Of a stretch of 64,000 nucleotides of DNA, positions 51,820 to 63,285 are shown piece by piece. A program made the position numbers and the translations under genes. Source of the stretch: Clarkia xantiana subsp. parviflora (lineage: Eukaryota > Streptophyta > Magnoliopsida > Myrtales > Onagraceae); the NCBI GenBank assembly GCA_036873135.1, contig JAPTYO010000005.1:16698666-16762665 (forward strand), read 5' to 3'. Below the pieces are notes generated by a model. That model saw only the letters and a list, made by a program, of their open reading frames with translations. It had not been told where the DNA came from and searched no databases. Numbering within the stretch: the stretch's first letter is position 1; each line of letters begins with the position of its first letter.

Positions 51820-52450
51820 TGTTGTATATCTGTCCAATTCAGGTTCGTATTTACGTTTCGGACCTCGCAATCACGCTAAAACCACAAAACGGACCCTACT
51901 GCAGTCACCCTGGGTCAAAACGGCTCAGATGCGCGTCGCACCCGAACCAGGGACTTCCGGATTGCTAAGGCAATCCGGACTGTGTCGAATATCGACACGG
52001 TCAGGGTTACCAACCTATACTGCGCGTATACACCTATTTTTTCTATGTACGTGAAGTTAGCGCGCATATAGCCAATCTTGATGTCGGTAAGCGTTTTCCT
52101 GTAAACCGACATCAAACCAGACAAAGTTCTCAGGTTTCCTATAAATAGGGGCCTAGATCTCCATTTCAACAAGTTAACTCGAAACTCTGGAGAATTGGCT
52201 ATTTGTGCTCTGACCTCTCTCTAAAACTTTCTCTCTCTAAAAGTACTGACTTTAGCATCGGAGAGGGCACAACCAGCACCACCCCCCTCCTGGTTATCGC
52301 CCGCTCTGCAGGACCCGGTGTTTAGAAGACTAAGACGGAGATCAGAGTTAGTTCAGGGATCGAGGTGAGAGCCAGAGTTAGTTCGTGGATCGAGGTTTGA
52401 GGTCCCTGAAAAACACTTCGAGATATCCCAAGTGGAAAACGATCTCAACA
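51820..52450 (+). repeat. Element J 3' LTR
   Basis: 631 bp, TGTTGTATATCTG to GATCTCAACA. TATA at 52138. It has an extra TTCTCTCTCTAAAAGTACTG stretch near 52230 and many substitutions relative to the 5' LTR, so J is older than H and E1. Confidence 0.9.
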
Positions 52451-54203
52451 AACACCATGAAGAATCCGAAATTTTTAAGTATATTTCACGTGTTTGATCT
52501 TTAAAAACATAAAATTTTCAAATTTACATGTTTTTCTAGATCAAAACCGAATTTTTCATGATCAATTTAAGTTTGATGTTCATGATCTTCAAGAACACCA
52601 TGAGTTTTATCAAGAACATGTTTTGGATTCATGATCAATTTAGAGTTTGATCTTAATATTTGACAACTTTTCAAATTTTCTTGTTAGTGCCGAAAATTCC
52701 TAGGGGTGTTTTAGGTAAAAAAATTAATTTTCTTGGCCACCAAGCAATTAAAAATTCGGCACAATCTATAATAGATATAGTTTGCCATTTTTTTAAATTT
52801 TATTGATAGGTAACTATATCTAGAAGTTGGAAATAAGGATAGGTTCTAATACAATATTGTAAAATATATTAACTATCAATATATATGGATTAAAAAAATG
52901 GTTAATATATATTGATAGATTTAGTTACTATTAAACAATTAAGAAGATATATTGTCAACATATTTTAATCCCTAAAAGATATATTCGACAATATTATATA
53001 TATATATAATTCGGCTGAAAATATATTCATATATATATATATATTATTCGGCCAAAATTGTATATTTATAAACCTATCCAGGTTTTCTTAATCTCGTCGG
53101 GTCGGACCATAGTAACTAAATTGAACCTAACCTAACCGGTTTTGAGTGATAAACCGAACCAATATATTATTTTATTGAACCATTTCGGACCAAACCGGAT
53201 TTTTTAAACACAGACCGAGTTGAGACGGATTTTAAAATTTGGACCGAACCTCTTTAAAATTTTTGAAATTTAAATTGTTCAATAAAATAGGACGTCAAAT
53301 TTTAAATCCAAAATGTTTTTGAACTTTAAAATTAGCCTAAACAGTGCTCTTAGGGTTTGTGTTTTAATACACGGTTTCAATCAAAACCCTAATGCCTGGT
53401 TTCGATTATGGGGATGGATCTCGGACTTGCATGTTTTTGGGACTGGATTAAATTAGTGGTCTTATTTGCAATTGTTTACTTTTTGCATCATATATTTTGA
53501 TATAATTAGAACTGTCGTCTTGACTTAGTCAAGCTAGCTGGATATTATTTTGCGAGCATTGAGCTCTGGGATTTAAATATGTGGTTTGCGTAATAGGATA
53601 GACATGCTATGCTGATTGAAAGTTCCTAGAATCCATGTCTGGAAATTTGCATGATTGATTGTAAGCATGAATTGCAAAACAGCCCCTAATATTTTCAAAG
53701 CGTTTTATAAAACTGAAAATTCCAGTCGCCAATTATGCATGATGTGTGCGGATATTGCATGTTTTGACGCGTATGCTAGGATGTTCACAATAGAACGCAT
53801 GTGATAATTTACTTTACGTAGAATTATGTATGCTAGGAACATTAGACGCATGACGCGTAAGGATGTTGTGTTCAATATTTATGGCATGGTATGATGATTT
53901 GCTAGACGTAGTATAATTATAAATATGCATGCGTAAATTATCGGATAATTTTACAATATCATAAGGGCCTTGTGAAAGCCAAGATCGGGTATACTTATTT
54001 GAAAATTCCCGTCCCGGTAATTTGCAATAGAATAACCGTTTTCAAAAGACTTATCTATTAGATTGATAACGACAATAGTGTGAATTCTTTCACGACACCC
54101 CCTTCCTCGGTTTACTGAAGGTTGGTTTGGTTTAGTGACTGAAGAATCACTATTCGTCGTATTCCATCATAATAGATAATCCGATGTATGCAATTCTGTC
54201 AAA
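52451..54203 (+). other. Copia C untranslated leader
   Basis: Continuation of the leader interrupted by J at 43354, non-coding and AT-rich. It aligns with the copia B leader (14494-16551 reversed) including GCCAAGATCGGGTAT (53972) and an eroded CGGTT/CGGACC repeat (53090-53250). Confidence 0.7.
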
Positions 54204-55364
54204 ATGTTGTTATCTTCCCAACCTAGTGTTGTTATCGATGAAAAGATGGCATTATCATGTGAATCCGAGTTATTAGTTGAGACGAATTATGACTCGTGGA
54301 GCAAACGCGTCATTACGATTTTGGAAGCACAAGGTCTGTGTGACCTCATACAAATAAACATGAATTATCCAAATGTCGGACTCACCAAAGATCTGGCATT
54401 TGCCCACTTTAAGTGGGAGCAAGATGACAAGAAAGCAAAGGAGCTGATACTGTTGGAAATGTCAGAAGATTTCTATGTCTGTTATAAGGATAATCCGACG
54501 ACAAAGGTCATCTGGGATGCCCTCTTTCTGAAATATGGAAGTGGTATGGTAGTTACACTGCACCCACTTATAGCAACATTAGAAACCTGTCTGAACAACA
54601 CAGTAAGAGTGTACTTGAAAAAGTATACGACCTCCTTCGCCTATTCAAGACATTGGAAGATGACAGTCAAATGGCTGAATGGGATAAAATTCAGGCCATA
54701 ATAGGGATCCTCCCGAAGTCTTGGAGAGCAACCAAGGCCATATTGACTGTCAGTAGTTCCGTACTTGATATTGCATATGTCCTGAAAATAGTCGAGATGG
54801 AACAGGCTCGATTAAAATCGGTATCGAAGGAACAGAAATCCACAGGACAATCTGGCCGCAAGAAAAGGAAATTCAGGAACAAAGGAAAGAAACAACAGGC
54901 AGTCGACGGTAAAACGTTGACTTCACCTAAACAAGACAGTCCCAGATTAAAATCTGAGATAGTTTGCGGGAACTCCAGCCCACGCCGAATAAGCGATGGT
55001 GCAGGTTCCAGGAAATCGCATCCTGAAATGGTATGTGAATTTGGTTATGTAGAGGAAGCTTTAGTTTCCTCAACTGTCAAGTTAAATGACTCAAATCCAT
55101 CTTGGATTCTTGATTCAGGTGCAACGGACCACATAGCCAACGATCGAGAATTATTTGCCAAGTTTAGACGACCGCCGAAGGATTCTAAAAAGGATATACA
55201 TTGGCGACAACTCACAAGTTGAAGTCATAGGGGTAGGGACTTGCAAATTGTCGATGGGCAATGGCAAATTCTTACTTCTAGATAATGTCTTTTTCGCTCC
55301 TAGAATTCGTAGGAACGTTGTTTCTGTTTCTGCTCTTATGGAAAAACTTTATTTTGTCATTTGA
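54204..55364 (+). pseudogene. Copia C gag and protease, frameshifted
   Basis: Gag starts ATGTTGTTATCTTCC at 54204: ETNYDSWSKRVITILEAQGL and KWEQDDKKAKELILLEMSED, then a frameshift near 54650 to WDKIQAIIGILPKSW and QARLKSVSKEQKS. I see no CCHC zinc knuckle where one is expected (54880-55060). Protease follows with NPSWILDSGATDHIAND (DSGATDH active site, 55111-55131), then a frameshift to IGVGTCKLSMGNGKFLLLDN (55210-55290). Not translatable as one chain. Confidence 0.82.
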
Positions 55365-56520
55365 GAGATTCTTTGTTCGTATAAATAAAGGGGATACTTT
55401 ATTAGGATATGCCTTTTCTTATAATGGTTTGTTTATCATGGATATACATGGCAATGTAAATTCATATCGCTTGTATGCAATGTCTTCCAAAGAAGCAGAA
55501 ACTGACGCAACCGGATAGCATTCGCGGCTTGGTCATATAGGCTATGACAGAGTTCAGTCGTTGGCTCGACGAGGGCTTTTGCCCGGAACAAACAGTGTGG
55601 TCAAACACACATGTCATGACTGTCAGGCTGGAAAGTCCACCCGCAAGCCATTCGGTGAAGCAAAACGAGCAGAATTTCAATTGCAGATAATCCATTCCGA
55701 TGCCTGTGGACCAATGAACGTAACTGCTAGGAATGGAAAGCGATACTTCGTAACTTTCATTGATGACTACACCCGATTTGGGTTTACTCATTTGATTACT
55801 CGCAAATCTGAAGCTATAGATTGCTTTAAAAGCTTTCTGAAGCTCGTGGAGAATCAACAGGAGCGGAAGGTGAAAATCCTTCGCACCGTTAGAGGTGGAG
55901 AATATCTCTCTAATGAGTTTGATAAGTTATGCAAAGAAAGTGGGATCGCCCGTCAAACAACGTTCCCCAACGCACCACAGCAGAATGGTGTTGCTGAACG
56001 TCGTAATCGAACTCTCCTAGACACGGTGAGAACCATGATGTCACAAGCACAATTACCAATTTATTATTGTGGAGACGCATTGCTTGCTGCCACTCATGTA
56101 GTAATCCTTGTCCCATCAAAAGTACCTAAAACAACACCGTATGAGCTCTGGACTGGTAGAAAGTTAAATCTTACCAGGCTGCGACCTTGGGGGAGCGCAG
56201 CTTACACACATACAACTGACAGCCGATTTGGCAAGTTAGGCCCCAGAGGACTTAAGAGCATCCGTATAAGATACTCGGAGAACTCAAAAGGTTATGTATT
56301 TGTGTCAACTCAAGAAAACGGTAGTGTGTACGAACATGAATCCAGAGACGTCACTTTTCTTGAGGATGAATTTCCATCACTTCAAGAGATAAAAACAGAT
56401 GAAGTTCTGACCGAACTAGAACATGATGATGATGATTCTCAGGTCCCACTTTATTCGAGTGGGAGATTTGGCACAGCAACAAGTGATTCAGTTAATGAGG
56501 ACAATATCCCCATTATAAAT
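55365..56520 (+). pseudogene. Copia C integrase with mutated active site
   Basis: HHCC zinc site region (HSRLGHIGYDRV just after a stop at 55516, then CHDCQAGKSTRKPF), core IIHSDACGPM (first Asp), FIDDYTRFGFTHLI, then RTVRGGEYLSNEF where relatives have RTDRGGEY: GTT (55888-55890) replaces the Asp codon, removing the second catalytic residue. Glu is kept in PQQNGVAERRNRTL. The C-terminal GKLGPRGLKSIRIRYSENSK and linker QVPLYSSGRFG follow until the foldback insertion. Confidence 0.88.
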
Positions 56521-57265
56521 AGGTCCTTTTGGTACCACATGTTTGCAAAAATTACACTGTTCATACCACTAGTATTTTTTCGTACCGAATTGGTACCATA
56601 TGTTTCCAAACCTTACTGTTTTGGTACCTCCGTTAGGGTTCCGTCAAAAACAGCCGTTAAATGGCATGTGACATGCACATGACCAGCCCAAAACTTTCAA
56701 TTTTGTTACAATTTAGTCCATCTAATACATCCCTAACTTTTATTTTGTTCAATTTAGTCCTAAAACTTCAAAATCAAACCATTTCCCCAAATTGACCTAG
56801 TCGGACCTAGCCATGGGCTAGGTCCGGCTAGGTCAATAGGAACCTAGCCCCCCCAATTGAGTTAAATTGGGGCTAGGTCCCAATTGACCTAGCCGGACCT
56901 AGCCTAGGGCTAGGTCCGACCCTGGGTCGGGGTCGCCTGGGTCCGGCGACCATGACCTAGGGTCGGACCTAGCCCATGGCTAGGTCCGGCTAGGTCAATT
57001 TGGGAAAATGGTTTGGTTTTGAAGTTTTAGGACTAGAACAAAATAAAAGTTAGGGATGTATTAGATGGACTAAATTGTAACAAAATTGAAAGTTTTGGGC
57101 TGGTCACGTGCATGGCACATGCCATTTAACGGCTGTTTTTGACAGAACCCTAACGGAGGTACCAAAACAGTAAGGTTTGGAAACATATGGTACCAATTCG
57201 GTACGAAAAAATACTAGTGGTATGAACAGTGTAATTTTTGCAAACATGTGGTACCAAAAGGACCT
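56521..57265. mobile_element. Foldback (MITE-like) element with about 300-bp inverted repeats
   Basis: Outer 5' AGGTCCTTTTGGTACCACAT is the exact inverse of the right end, and pairing continues for about 300 bp (56521-56836 with 56961-57265), with a 120-bp centre made of GGACCTAG palindromes. No ORF. Right flank CCC-TAAAT and left flank TAAAT (56516-56520) suggest a short target duplication, but the right arm carries extra TTAACCC, so the ends are uncertain. It interrupts the copia C linker; copia B shows the uninterrupted sequence. Confidence 0.88.
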
Positions 57266-58483
57266 TTAACCCTAAATCCAATGATAGGGCTCACTCACCC
57301 CAAACACAAATCACTATTGCTGGGAATGCGAATCAAGTAGAACCCGACATTCATAACACACAACTACCATCAGTTCCCATTATTTCAAGTGGGAGTGGGT
57401 TGATCGCTCCAGTTCCAGATCCTAGCGATCAAAGAACTAATCTCGGAGGTGAAATTCCGAGACGAAGGGGTCGTCCTAGGAAAGTTGTTGCTCAAATTTC
57501 TAGTAACGCCAACATTCCCAGTGGGAGTAGTGCCCCGATAAGAAGCATTATCCCTAGTGTGAGTATGGGTCAAACTCAAAATGGGATAGGTGAGCCTAGA
57601 CGCAGTCAAAGGCAACGCACTTCCCCTAAAAGGTATCCCATTGAGAGAGGTGAAATATTCACTCTCACATCTGTTGATGAACCAGTAACGGTTAAACAAG
57701 CGATGGAAGGACCCGAAGCAAAGGAATGGAGAAAAGCAATGGAAGATGAAATAGCCTCAATGAAAGCTAATTCGGTTTGGTCATTAGTTGATTGGCCTGC
57801 GAACCGCAGAGCAATAGGAGCTAAGTGGGTATTAAACTCAAACTCACTGCTGATGGAGAAGTCGAGCGATACAAAGATCGACTAGTTGCGAAAAGATATA
57901 CCAAAATCCACGGAGTGGACTTTGATGAAACATACTCACCAACTGTGTGTTACACCACAGTAAGGGTCATCCTTGCCCTAGTTGTTAGTCTTGATATAGA
58001 GCTACATCAAATGGATGTTAAAACAGCATTTCTCCAAGTAAAACTGGAGAAAGAGATCTATATGGATCAGCCGGAGAGTTTCATTATTCCTGGCAAAGAA
58101 TGAAAAGTTTGCAAACTCCAAAGATCTATATGCGGTCTTAAACAATCGTCTCGAGAATGGTATCACAAATTCCACGAGGAAATCGCTTGAAACGGATTCG
58201 TGAATCTACACGAGGATCCCTGCGTATACACCAAGATCTCCAGGTCGAGTATATCATCATAACACTATACGTGGATGACATACTCATTGCTCCGAACGAC
58301 GTGAGTTTTATGAATAAATCAAAGTCCTGGTTAGCATCATCATTTGAGATGAAAGACATGAGAGACGCCACGTACATCTTAGGCATCAAAATTGTCCGAG
58401 ATCGTGCCACTCGGAGATTATGTCTATCTCAGGAATCATATATCAACAAACTGTTGAAAAGATTCAGAATGCTGGATGCTTAA
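57266..58483 (+). pseudogene. Copia C linker and reverse transcriptase
   Basis: Linker: ISSGSGLIAPVPDPSDQRTN, PRRRGRPRKV, QTQNGIGEPRRSQRQRTSPK. RT: KEWRKAMEDEIASMKANSVW and RAIGAKWVLN, a frameshift near 57835, then GVDFDETYSPTVCYTTVRV, LHQMDVKTAFLQVKLEKEIY, a stop at 58101, YVDDILIAPNDVSF (58269 onward) and RDATYILGIKIVRDRATR. All RT blocks can be found but in at least three frames. Confidence 0.87.
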
Positions 58484-58899
58484 CCCGTGGATACGCCGAT
58501 TGTGTTCGGATGCGTTCTATCGAAGCAAGATGGCCCGAGAAATCAGCAGGAGCGTGAACAGATGAAGAATGCAGAGTATCTGAGCATGGTGGGGAGTCTA
58601 ATGTACGCCATGCATTGTACTCGGCCAGACATCTTTTACGTTGTGGGCCTAGTAGCAAGATTCCAATCTGATCCTAGTTATCAACATCTAAAGGCCGTAA
58701 AATGAATTATCAGATATCTGAAAGGTTCTCCCGACTACGTTATGTGCTATGAGGGGGATCGGCTCGAATTGACCGGTTATAGTGACGCCGACCACGGCGG
58801 CGATCCGGATGATCGTAAGTCCACCACAGGAGGAGTTTTCCTCCTTGCTAATGCTGCCATATCATGGGTAAGCAAGAAGCAATCATGTGTCGCGCTCTC
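58484..58899 (+). pseudogene. Copia C RT end and partial RNase H, cut by E2
   Basis: DTPIVFGCVLSKQDGP, GSLMYAMHCTRPDIFYVVGLVA, a stop at 58703, then LTGYSDADHGGDPDDRKST and LLANAAISWVSKKQSCVAL. It ends at 58899 where the E2 LTR begins; copia A shows the missing remainder. Confidence 0.9.
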
Positions 58900-59583
58900 T
58901 GATGGGTTCCGCTATAGCCGTTAGGCCCTTTAACGGTGAGGAAACAGCGAACAGGCCCACTGGGCCCTAAATGGAGGTCAAGATGACCCAGGTGAAGGGT
59001 CCCGACGTAGGGAGTCCCGATAGGTGAGCTGGAAGCTCCCGATGAGAAGCCTTTAAGTAGGCCCCGATGACGAATCCCTGAGAACGATTGGCCCTGTCTC
59101 GATGACGAGGGGCCCCGAGCGGTGACACAACGAGATAACTCTGGAGTCCCCGATGTTAGTCGGGACTTGCCATCAGAGGTTAAGGCCGAGATACGCGGGG
59201 CGTGGCCGAGATACACGGAGCGTAGTTAAGATACGCGGAGCGTGGCCGAGATACGCGGGGCGTGGCCGAGATAAGCGAGATCTAGCCTATATAGGCGGGA
59301 TCGTGCACGAGATACGCGGGATACGGGCTAATCACCCCAACGGTTCACCAGGTAACTGAGGTACCTCTCTGCCTATAAAAGGGCAGAGGTCACCTCATAT
59401 CAAGGACGTTTTCTAAGAGACACTTTGAGATTCTTACTTGCCACCGTATACGAGATACTCATTTAAGCATCGGAGAGGGATTCTGGGTCACCGCCCAGTC
59501 TATCCCCTCTTGCAGGATTACGTGGAGCGAAGGAGTTAGGATCACCGTCAAAGATCGTACCAGAGTTCCTCCGTGATCCAGCA
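58900..59583 (+). repeat. Gypsy E2 5' LTR
   Basis: 684 bp, TGATGGGTTCCGC to GTGATCCAGCA. TATA box GCCTATAAAAGGG at 59371, preceded by 20-bp repeats (GGCCGAGATACGCGGGGCGT, 59180-59330). Homologous to the E1 LTR but clearly diverged. Confidence 0.92.
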
Positions 59584-59584
59584 T

Positions 59585-59600
59585 TGGCGCCGTCTGTGGG
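59585..59600 (+). promoter_or_regulatory. Gypsy E2 primer binding site
   Basis: TGGCGCCGTCTGTGGG, one base after the LTR, same as E1. Confidence 0.9.
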
Positions 59601-59619
59601 AAGGTAACAAAAAGCTGAT

Positions 59620-61140
59620 ATGCCTTCTACTCGTTCATGGTGGCTGGCAAGAAAAGAAGACAAGGACAATCTGGTGGTTCCCGTCATCCTGCTGCGACGA
59701 CTTTGAATTCACCACCGGAACATGAGGAGGACCAGAATCTTCCTGCTGCTGAGGTCTCCCGGACAGGGGGGCATAATGACCCGAAGATGCTGCTGCTCAA
59801 CACCAGGGGAATAGGGAGCAGGTGGCTCCTCCAGCTGCGGACCTGACGAGGGCTGTGGCGGAAGCCATGCCAATGTTTTTGGCAGCTGTGGAGGCCCTCT
59901 TAGATCGGAGGGAGGCTGCAAAGAGGCAAGAGGAGATGCCTCCGCTAGAAGAGGAAGCGCCCCCGCCACCGGAGGCTCAGAATGTTCGGGAGGCTCAGCC
60001 CCGAAGCCAGGGCAGGAGTAGGGAGTCCGTTCAGCCAGAGCGATTTGTGGTCGACGGGCCAGGACCAGTGCAACACAGGACCATTCCCCTTAATGGTCCC
60101 ATCACCCCCGACCAGGTGGTGAAGATCGTGAACATCTGCATGGGAGAGCAGAAGCCGCTGGTGTCGGAGCTGAGGGATCGATCCACCCATCCCTTCGTGC
60201 CTCGACTCATAGACACCCTCGCCCCGCCAGGACTGGGTATCCCTACGATCAAGGAGTACGATGGCGAGGGAGATCCGGTTCGTCATGTCCAGAAGCACCT
60301 CATGGCGTGTCTGGGCAGAGCCCCGAATGAAGATATCGTATGTACGTTGTTCCCGAACACACTTGGCGAGAGAGCCCTGACCTGGTTCTTCAGTCTGCCC
60401 CCAGGCTGCATCACTTGCTGGCCTGATATGCACAACCGCTTCATTCAGCAGTACCAAGGTCGCAGACGTCTGCTGAAGAGTGTGAGGTCCCTGACCCAGG
60501 TGGTACAAAGGCCCAACGAGTCGTTGGCGCACTATTACCAGCGGTACACTGCCAGCGTGGCAGAAATTGACGAGGAGATTTCGAAGGGTGAAACTATCCG
60601 CACCTTCATTCGGAACCTAACAGCCCCCTACGGTTCCGACTTGATTCACAGCGTGGCTGAGAAAGCTGTGTGGAATATGGAGGCGCTGCAGAAAAGGGGG
60701 AAGCGGCAAATCGATGTCCAGGAGTCAAAGATAGCCGCTGGAGAGCTCGAGCCCCCGAAATCAAATAAGGGAAAGCAGTCGGTCAAACCCTTAGACGAGC
60801 GCAAGTCGAAGGATAAAGCCGAGAGCAGCCGGGGTCGAGGTCGCTCTGATCGGAAGGATGATAGACGTTCCTCAAAAAAAGATAGGCGGGAGGATCATGA
60901 CATTCCTCTCAACAGCTCTATGGCGGAGGTGTTAACGGTCATGGAGTGACAGGGTATCTTTAGGTACCCCCCGAAGAAGGAAGGAGAATTTTTGGGCTCC
61001 CGCACCGATCGCTACTGTCGGTTCCATCGCGCGAATGGCCACGACACCAATCATTGTCGGGAGCTGAAGAAGGAGATCGAAAAGCTGATCCAGAAGGGGA
61101 AGCTTAAGGAGTTTGTCGGGGAGAAACGGTGCTGATCCCG
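59620..61140 (+). pseudogene. Gypsy E2 Gag
   Basis: ATG at 59620. A one-base loss near 59637 relative to E1 shifts the frame, and another change near 59820 brings it back: from 59822 a 375-codon stretch carries AVAEAMPMFLAAVEALLDRR, YDGEGDPVRHVQKHLMACLG, LFPNTLGERALTWFFSLPPG, FIQQYQGRRRLLKSV and HYYQRYTASVAEIDEEIS. Stop TGA at 60947 (CGA in E1). Beyond it are YCRFHRANGHDTNHC (CHHC), a stop at 61133 and an Arg-Ser/Asp repeat. Confidence 0.9.
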
Positions 61141-61199
61141 TTCACGATCCCGATCACGGTCCCGTTCCCGATCCCGTGATCGGTCCCCAAAGAAGAAGA

Positions 61200-62106
61200 G
61201 GTCCGACCCAGAGTCTTATGGTGCCCGTAAGGAGAAGCGGGGCACTATAAATGTGATTCATGGAGGATTTGCCGCGGGGGGTGATACCTCGTCCTCCCGG
61301 GAGGTTTATGCCTCTAGAATTCCTGCTGCTGTGGTGTTGGGTAAGAGGTCCCGATCCTGGACCCTGAAGGAAGAGATGGTGATCTCCTTTTCGTCAGAGG
61401 ATCTCGTAGGCGTGGAGACTCCGCACGATGATGCTCTGGTCGTGACCTTGGATGTGGATATGTACGAGATGAAACGGATTCTGATCGATGGAGGGAACTC
61501 CTCCGATATTCTGTTCATGGATGCACTGGAGGCCATAGGGAAAACGAAGAAAGACCTGAAGGAGGCGAACTTCCCGATGGTCGGATTCTCCGGCTCTACC
61601 TCCTATCCGTTAGGGGTGATCACCTTACCAGTGGAGTTCGGTAGCGGATGGAAATCAGAAAGAAGGAACGTGGAGTTTGTGGTAGTTGATTCCGCGGGGA
61701 CTTACAACGCGATTATCGGGAGAACTACCATCAACCCCCTGATGGCAGTTGCCTCGACTGTTCATCAGAAGATGAAGTTCACGACTGACCATGGAGTCGG
61801 AGAGGTCAAGGGCGACCAGGTGGCTTCCAGGAAATGTTATGTCAACGCCACCCGGAGGAGGAGACGAGAGGCCATGACTGTCCTCCAGACAGAAGCTGAT
61901 CCTAGATAGGAGTTTGGGCGTCCCGCCCCCGTGGAGGATCTGAAAGAGGTCGAGATTGACGGACCTCAGAGGAAGGTGAAAATCGGGTCTGCCTTGACCG
62001 AAGAAACAGCCCGAAAATTGATTGAGCTGCTGAAGGAGTTTAAGCAGCTGTTTGCCTGGTCCCCGAGTGACATGCCAGGAATCAGCCCCGACGTGATTGT
62101 GCATTA
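61200..62106 (+). pseudogene. Gypsy E2 protease and pre-RT segment
   Basis: NVIHGGFAAGGDTSSSREVY, TPHDDALVVTLDVD, IDGGNSSDILF (DGGNS where relatives have DGGSS, 61490), TYNAIIGRTTINPL, CYVNATRRRRREA; stop at 61907, then EFGRPAPVEDLKEVEIDGPQ and FAWSPSDMPGISPDVIVH, stop at 62104. Confidence 0.88.
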
Positions 62107-63285
62107 GTTGAAGATTGATCCCGCGATCAAACCTATCGCGCTGAAAAGGCGTCCGATGGGCACAGACAAGAGGATTGCAATCCAGCAGGAGGTAGGCAGG
62201 TTGCTCGATGCCGGTTTTATCAAGGAGCTCCGATTCCAGACTTGGGTTGCTAACCCGGTGCTGGTAAGGAAGAGCAATGGGAAGTGGCGGATGTGTGTTG
62301 ACTTCCGCGACCTGAATAAAGCTTGTCCGAAGGACTGTTACCCGCTCCCGAGAATCGACCAGCTGGTGGATGCCACGTCGGGGCATGAGCTGTTGAGCTT
62401 CATGGATGCATACTCGGGCTATAACCAGATCAAGATGGCTAAGGAAGACGCTCCTCATACAGCATTTTATGCAGACAGTGATATCTATCACTACGATGTC
62501 ATGCCTTTCGGGTTGATCAATGTCGGGGCAACCTACCATCGGATGGTGAACAAGCTGTTCGGAGATATGCTAGGGGAGACCATGGAGTCTTACGTGGATG
62601 ATATGCTGGTGAAGTCTCGACAAGCTGAGGATCATGTGCACAACCTAGCCATGGCGTTTGAGCGGATGAGGCTTCATCAGGTTCGTTTAAACCCGACAAA
62701 ATGCGCCTTCGGAGTCCACTCAGGGAAATTTTTGGGCTTCATGGTGAGCCAAAGAGGAATTGAGGTGAACCCCGAGAAGCTGAGGGAAATCGAGGAGATG
62801 CAGTCTCCGATAAACCATCGGGAGGTGCAAGTGCTGAATGGCCGACTGGCTGCAATGAATCGCTTCCTGTCCAAGGCAAGTGACTGATCAATGCCATTTT
62901 TTGAAGTCTTGAGGGCCAACAAGAAGTTTGAGTGGACCGCCAAATGTGAAGAAGCGTTCCAGGAACTCAAGCAGCACCTCCGCACCCTCCTCCCGTTGGC
63001 GAAACCGGTTCCAGGCGAGCCGCTCTATCTTTACTTGGCTGTTTCTGAATTTGCCATTAGCTCTGTGTTAGTAAAGGTTGTCGAGGGTAATCAAATCCCC
63101 GTCTATTATGTAAGCAAGGCGTTTGCCAAGTCTGAATTGAATTATCCTGCTGTTGAGAAGTATCTCTTTGCGTTGATTATTACTGCTCGGAAGCTGAGGC
63201 CTTATTTCCACGCGCATGAGATCACTGTGTTGACAAATCAGCCTCTGAAGCATTTTTTTGAACCGACCTGATGCGTCGGGAAGAT
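62107..63285 (+). pseudogene. Gypsy E2 reverse transcriptase and RNase H
   Basis: WRMCVDFRDLNKACPKDCYP, LLSFMDAYSGYNQI, YHYDVMPFGLINVGATYHRM, ESYVDDMLVKSRQ (62588-62627; both catalytic Asp present). Stop TGA at 62885 (CGA in E1), then RNase H: EEAFQELKQHL, LYLYLAVSEFAISSVLV, YYVSKAFAKSELNYP, HEITVLTNQPLKHF; an extra T near 63255 shifts the frame before RPDASG. Confidence 0.92.

Larger units (their letters stand above)
43355..52450 (+). mobile_element. LTR element J, TR-GAG-like, non-autonomous
   Basis: Inserted in the leader of copia C with a perfect target duplication AACAC (43350-43354 and 52451-52455). LTRs 43355-43970 and 51820-52450, primer site and polypurine tract are present. The only protein is a Gag-like ORF (43952-45715) followed by a 60-codon trace of protease; then about 4.4 kb non-coding plus a nested solo LTR. 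No RT, RNase H or integrase on either strand. The LTRs differ far more than those of H or E1. It fits the described plant class of terminal-repeat retrotransposons with only a GAG domain. Confidence 0.9.
42699..58899 (+). mobile_element. Copia C, interrupted by J, a foldback element and E2
   Basis: Plus-strand copia element: 5' LTR 42699-43260, primer site, leader 43275-43354 and 52451-54203 (split by J), gag 54204, protease, integrase to 56520, foldback element 56521-57265, linker and RT 57266-58483, RNase H to 58899, where gypsy E2 is inserted. The 3' end lies beyond E2, outside the window. Many frameshifts. It is the most complete coding copia copy here and serves to interpret A and B. Confidence 0.88.
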
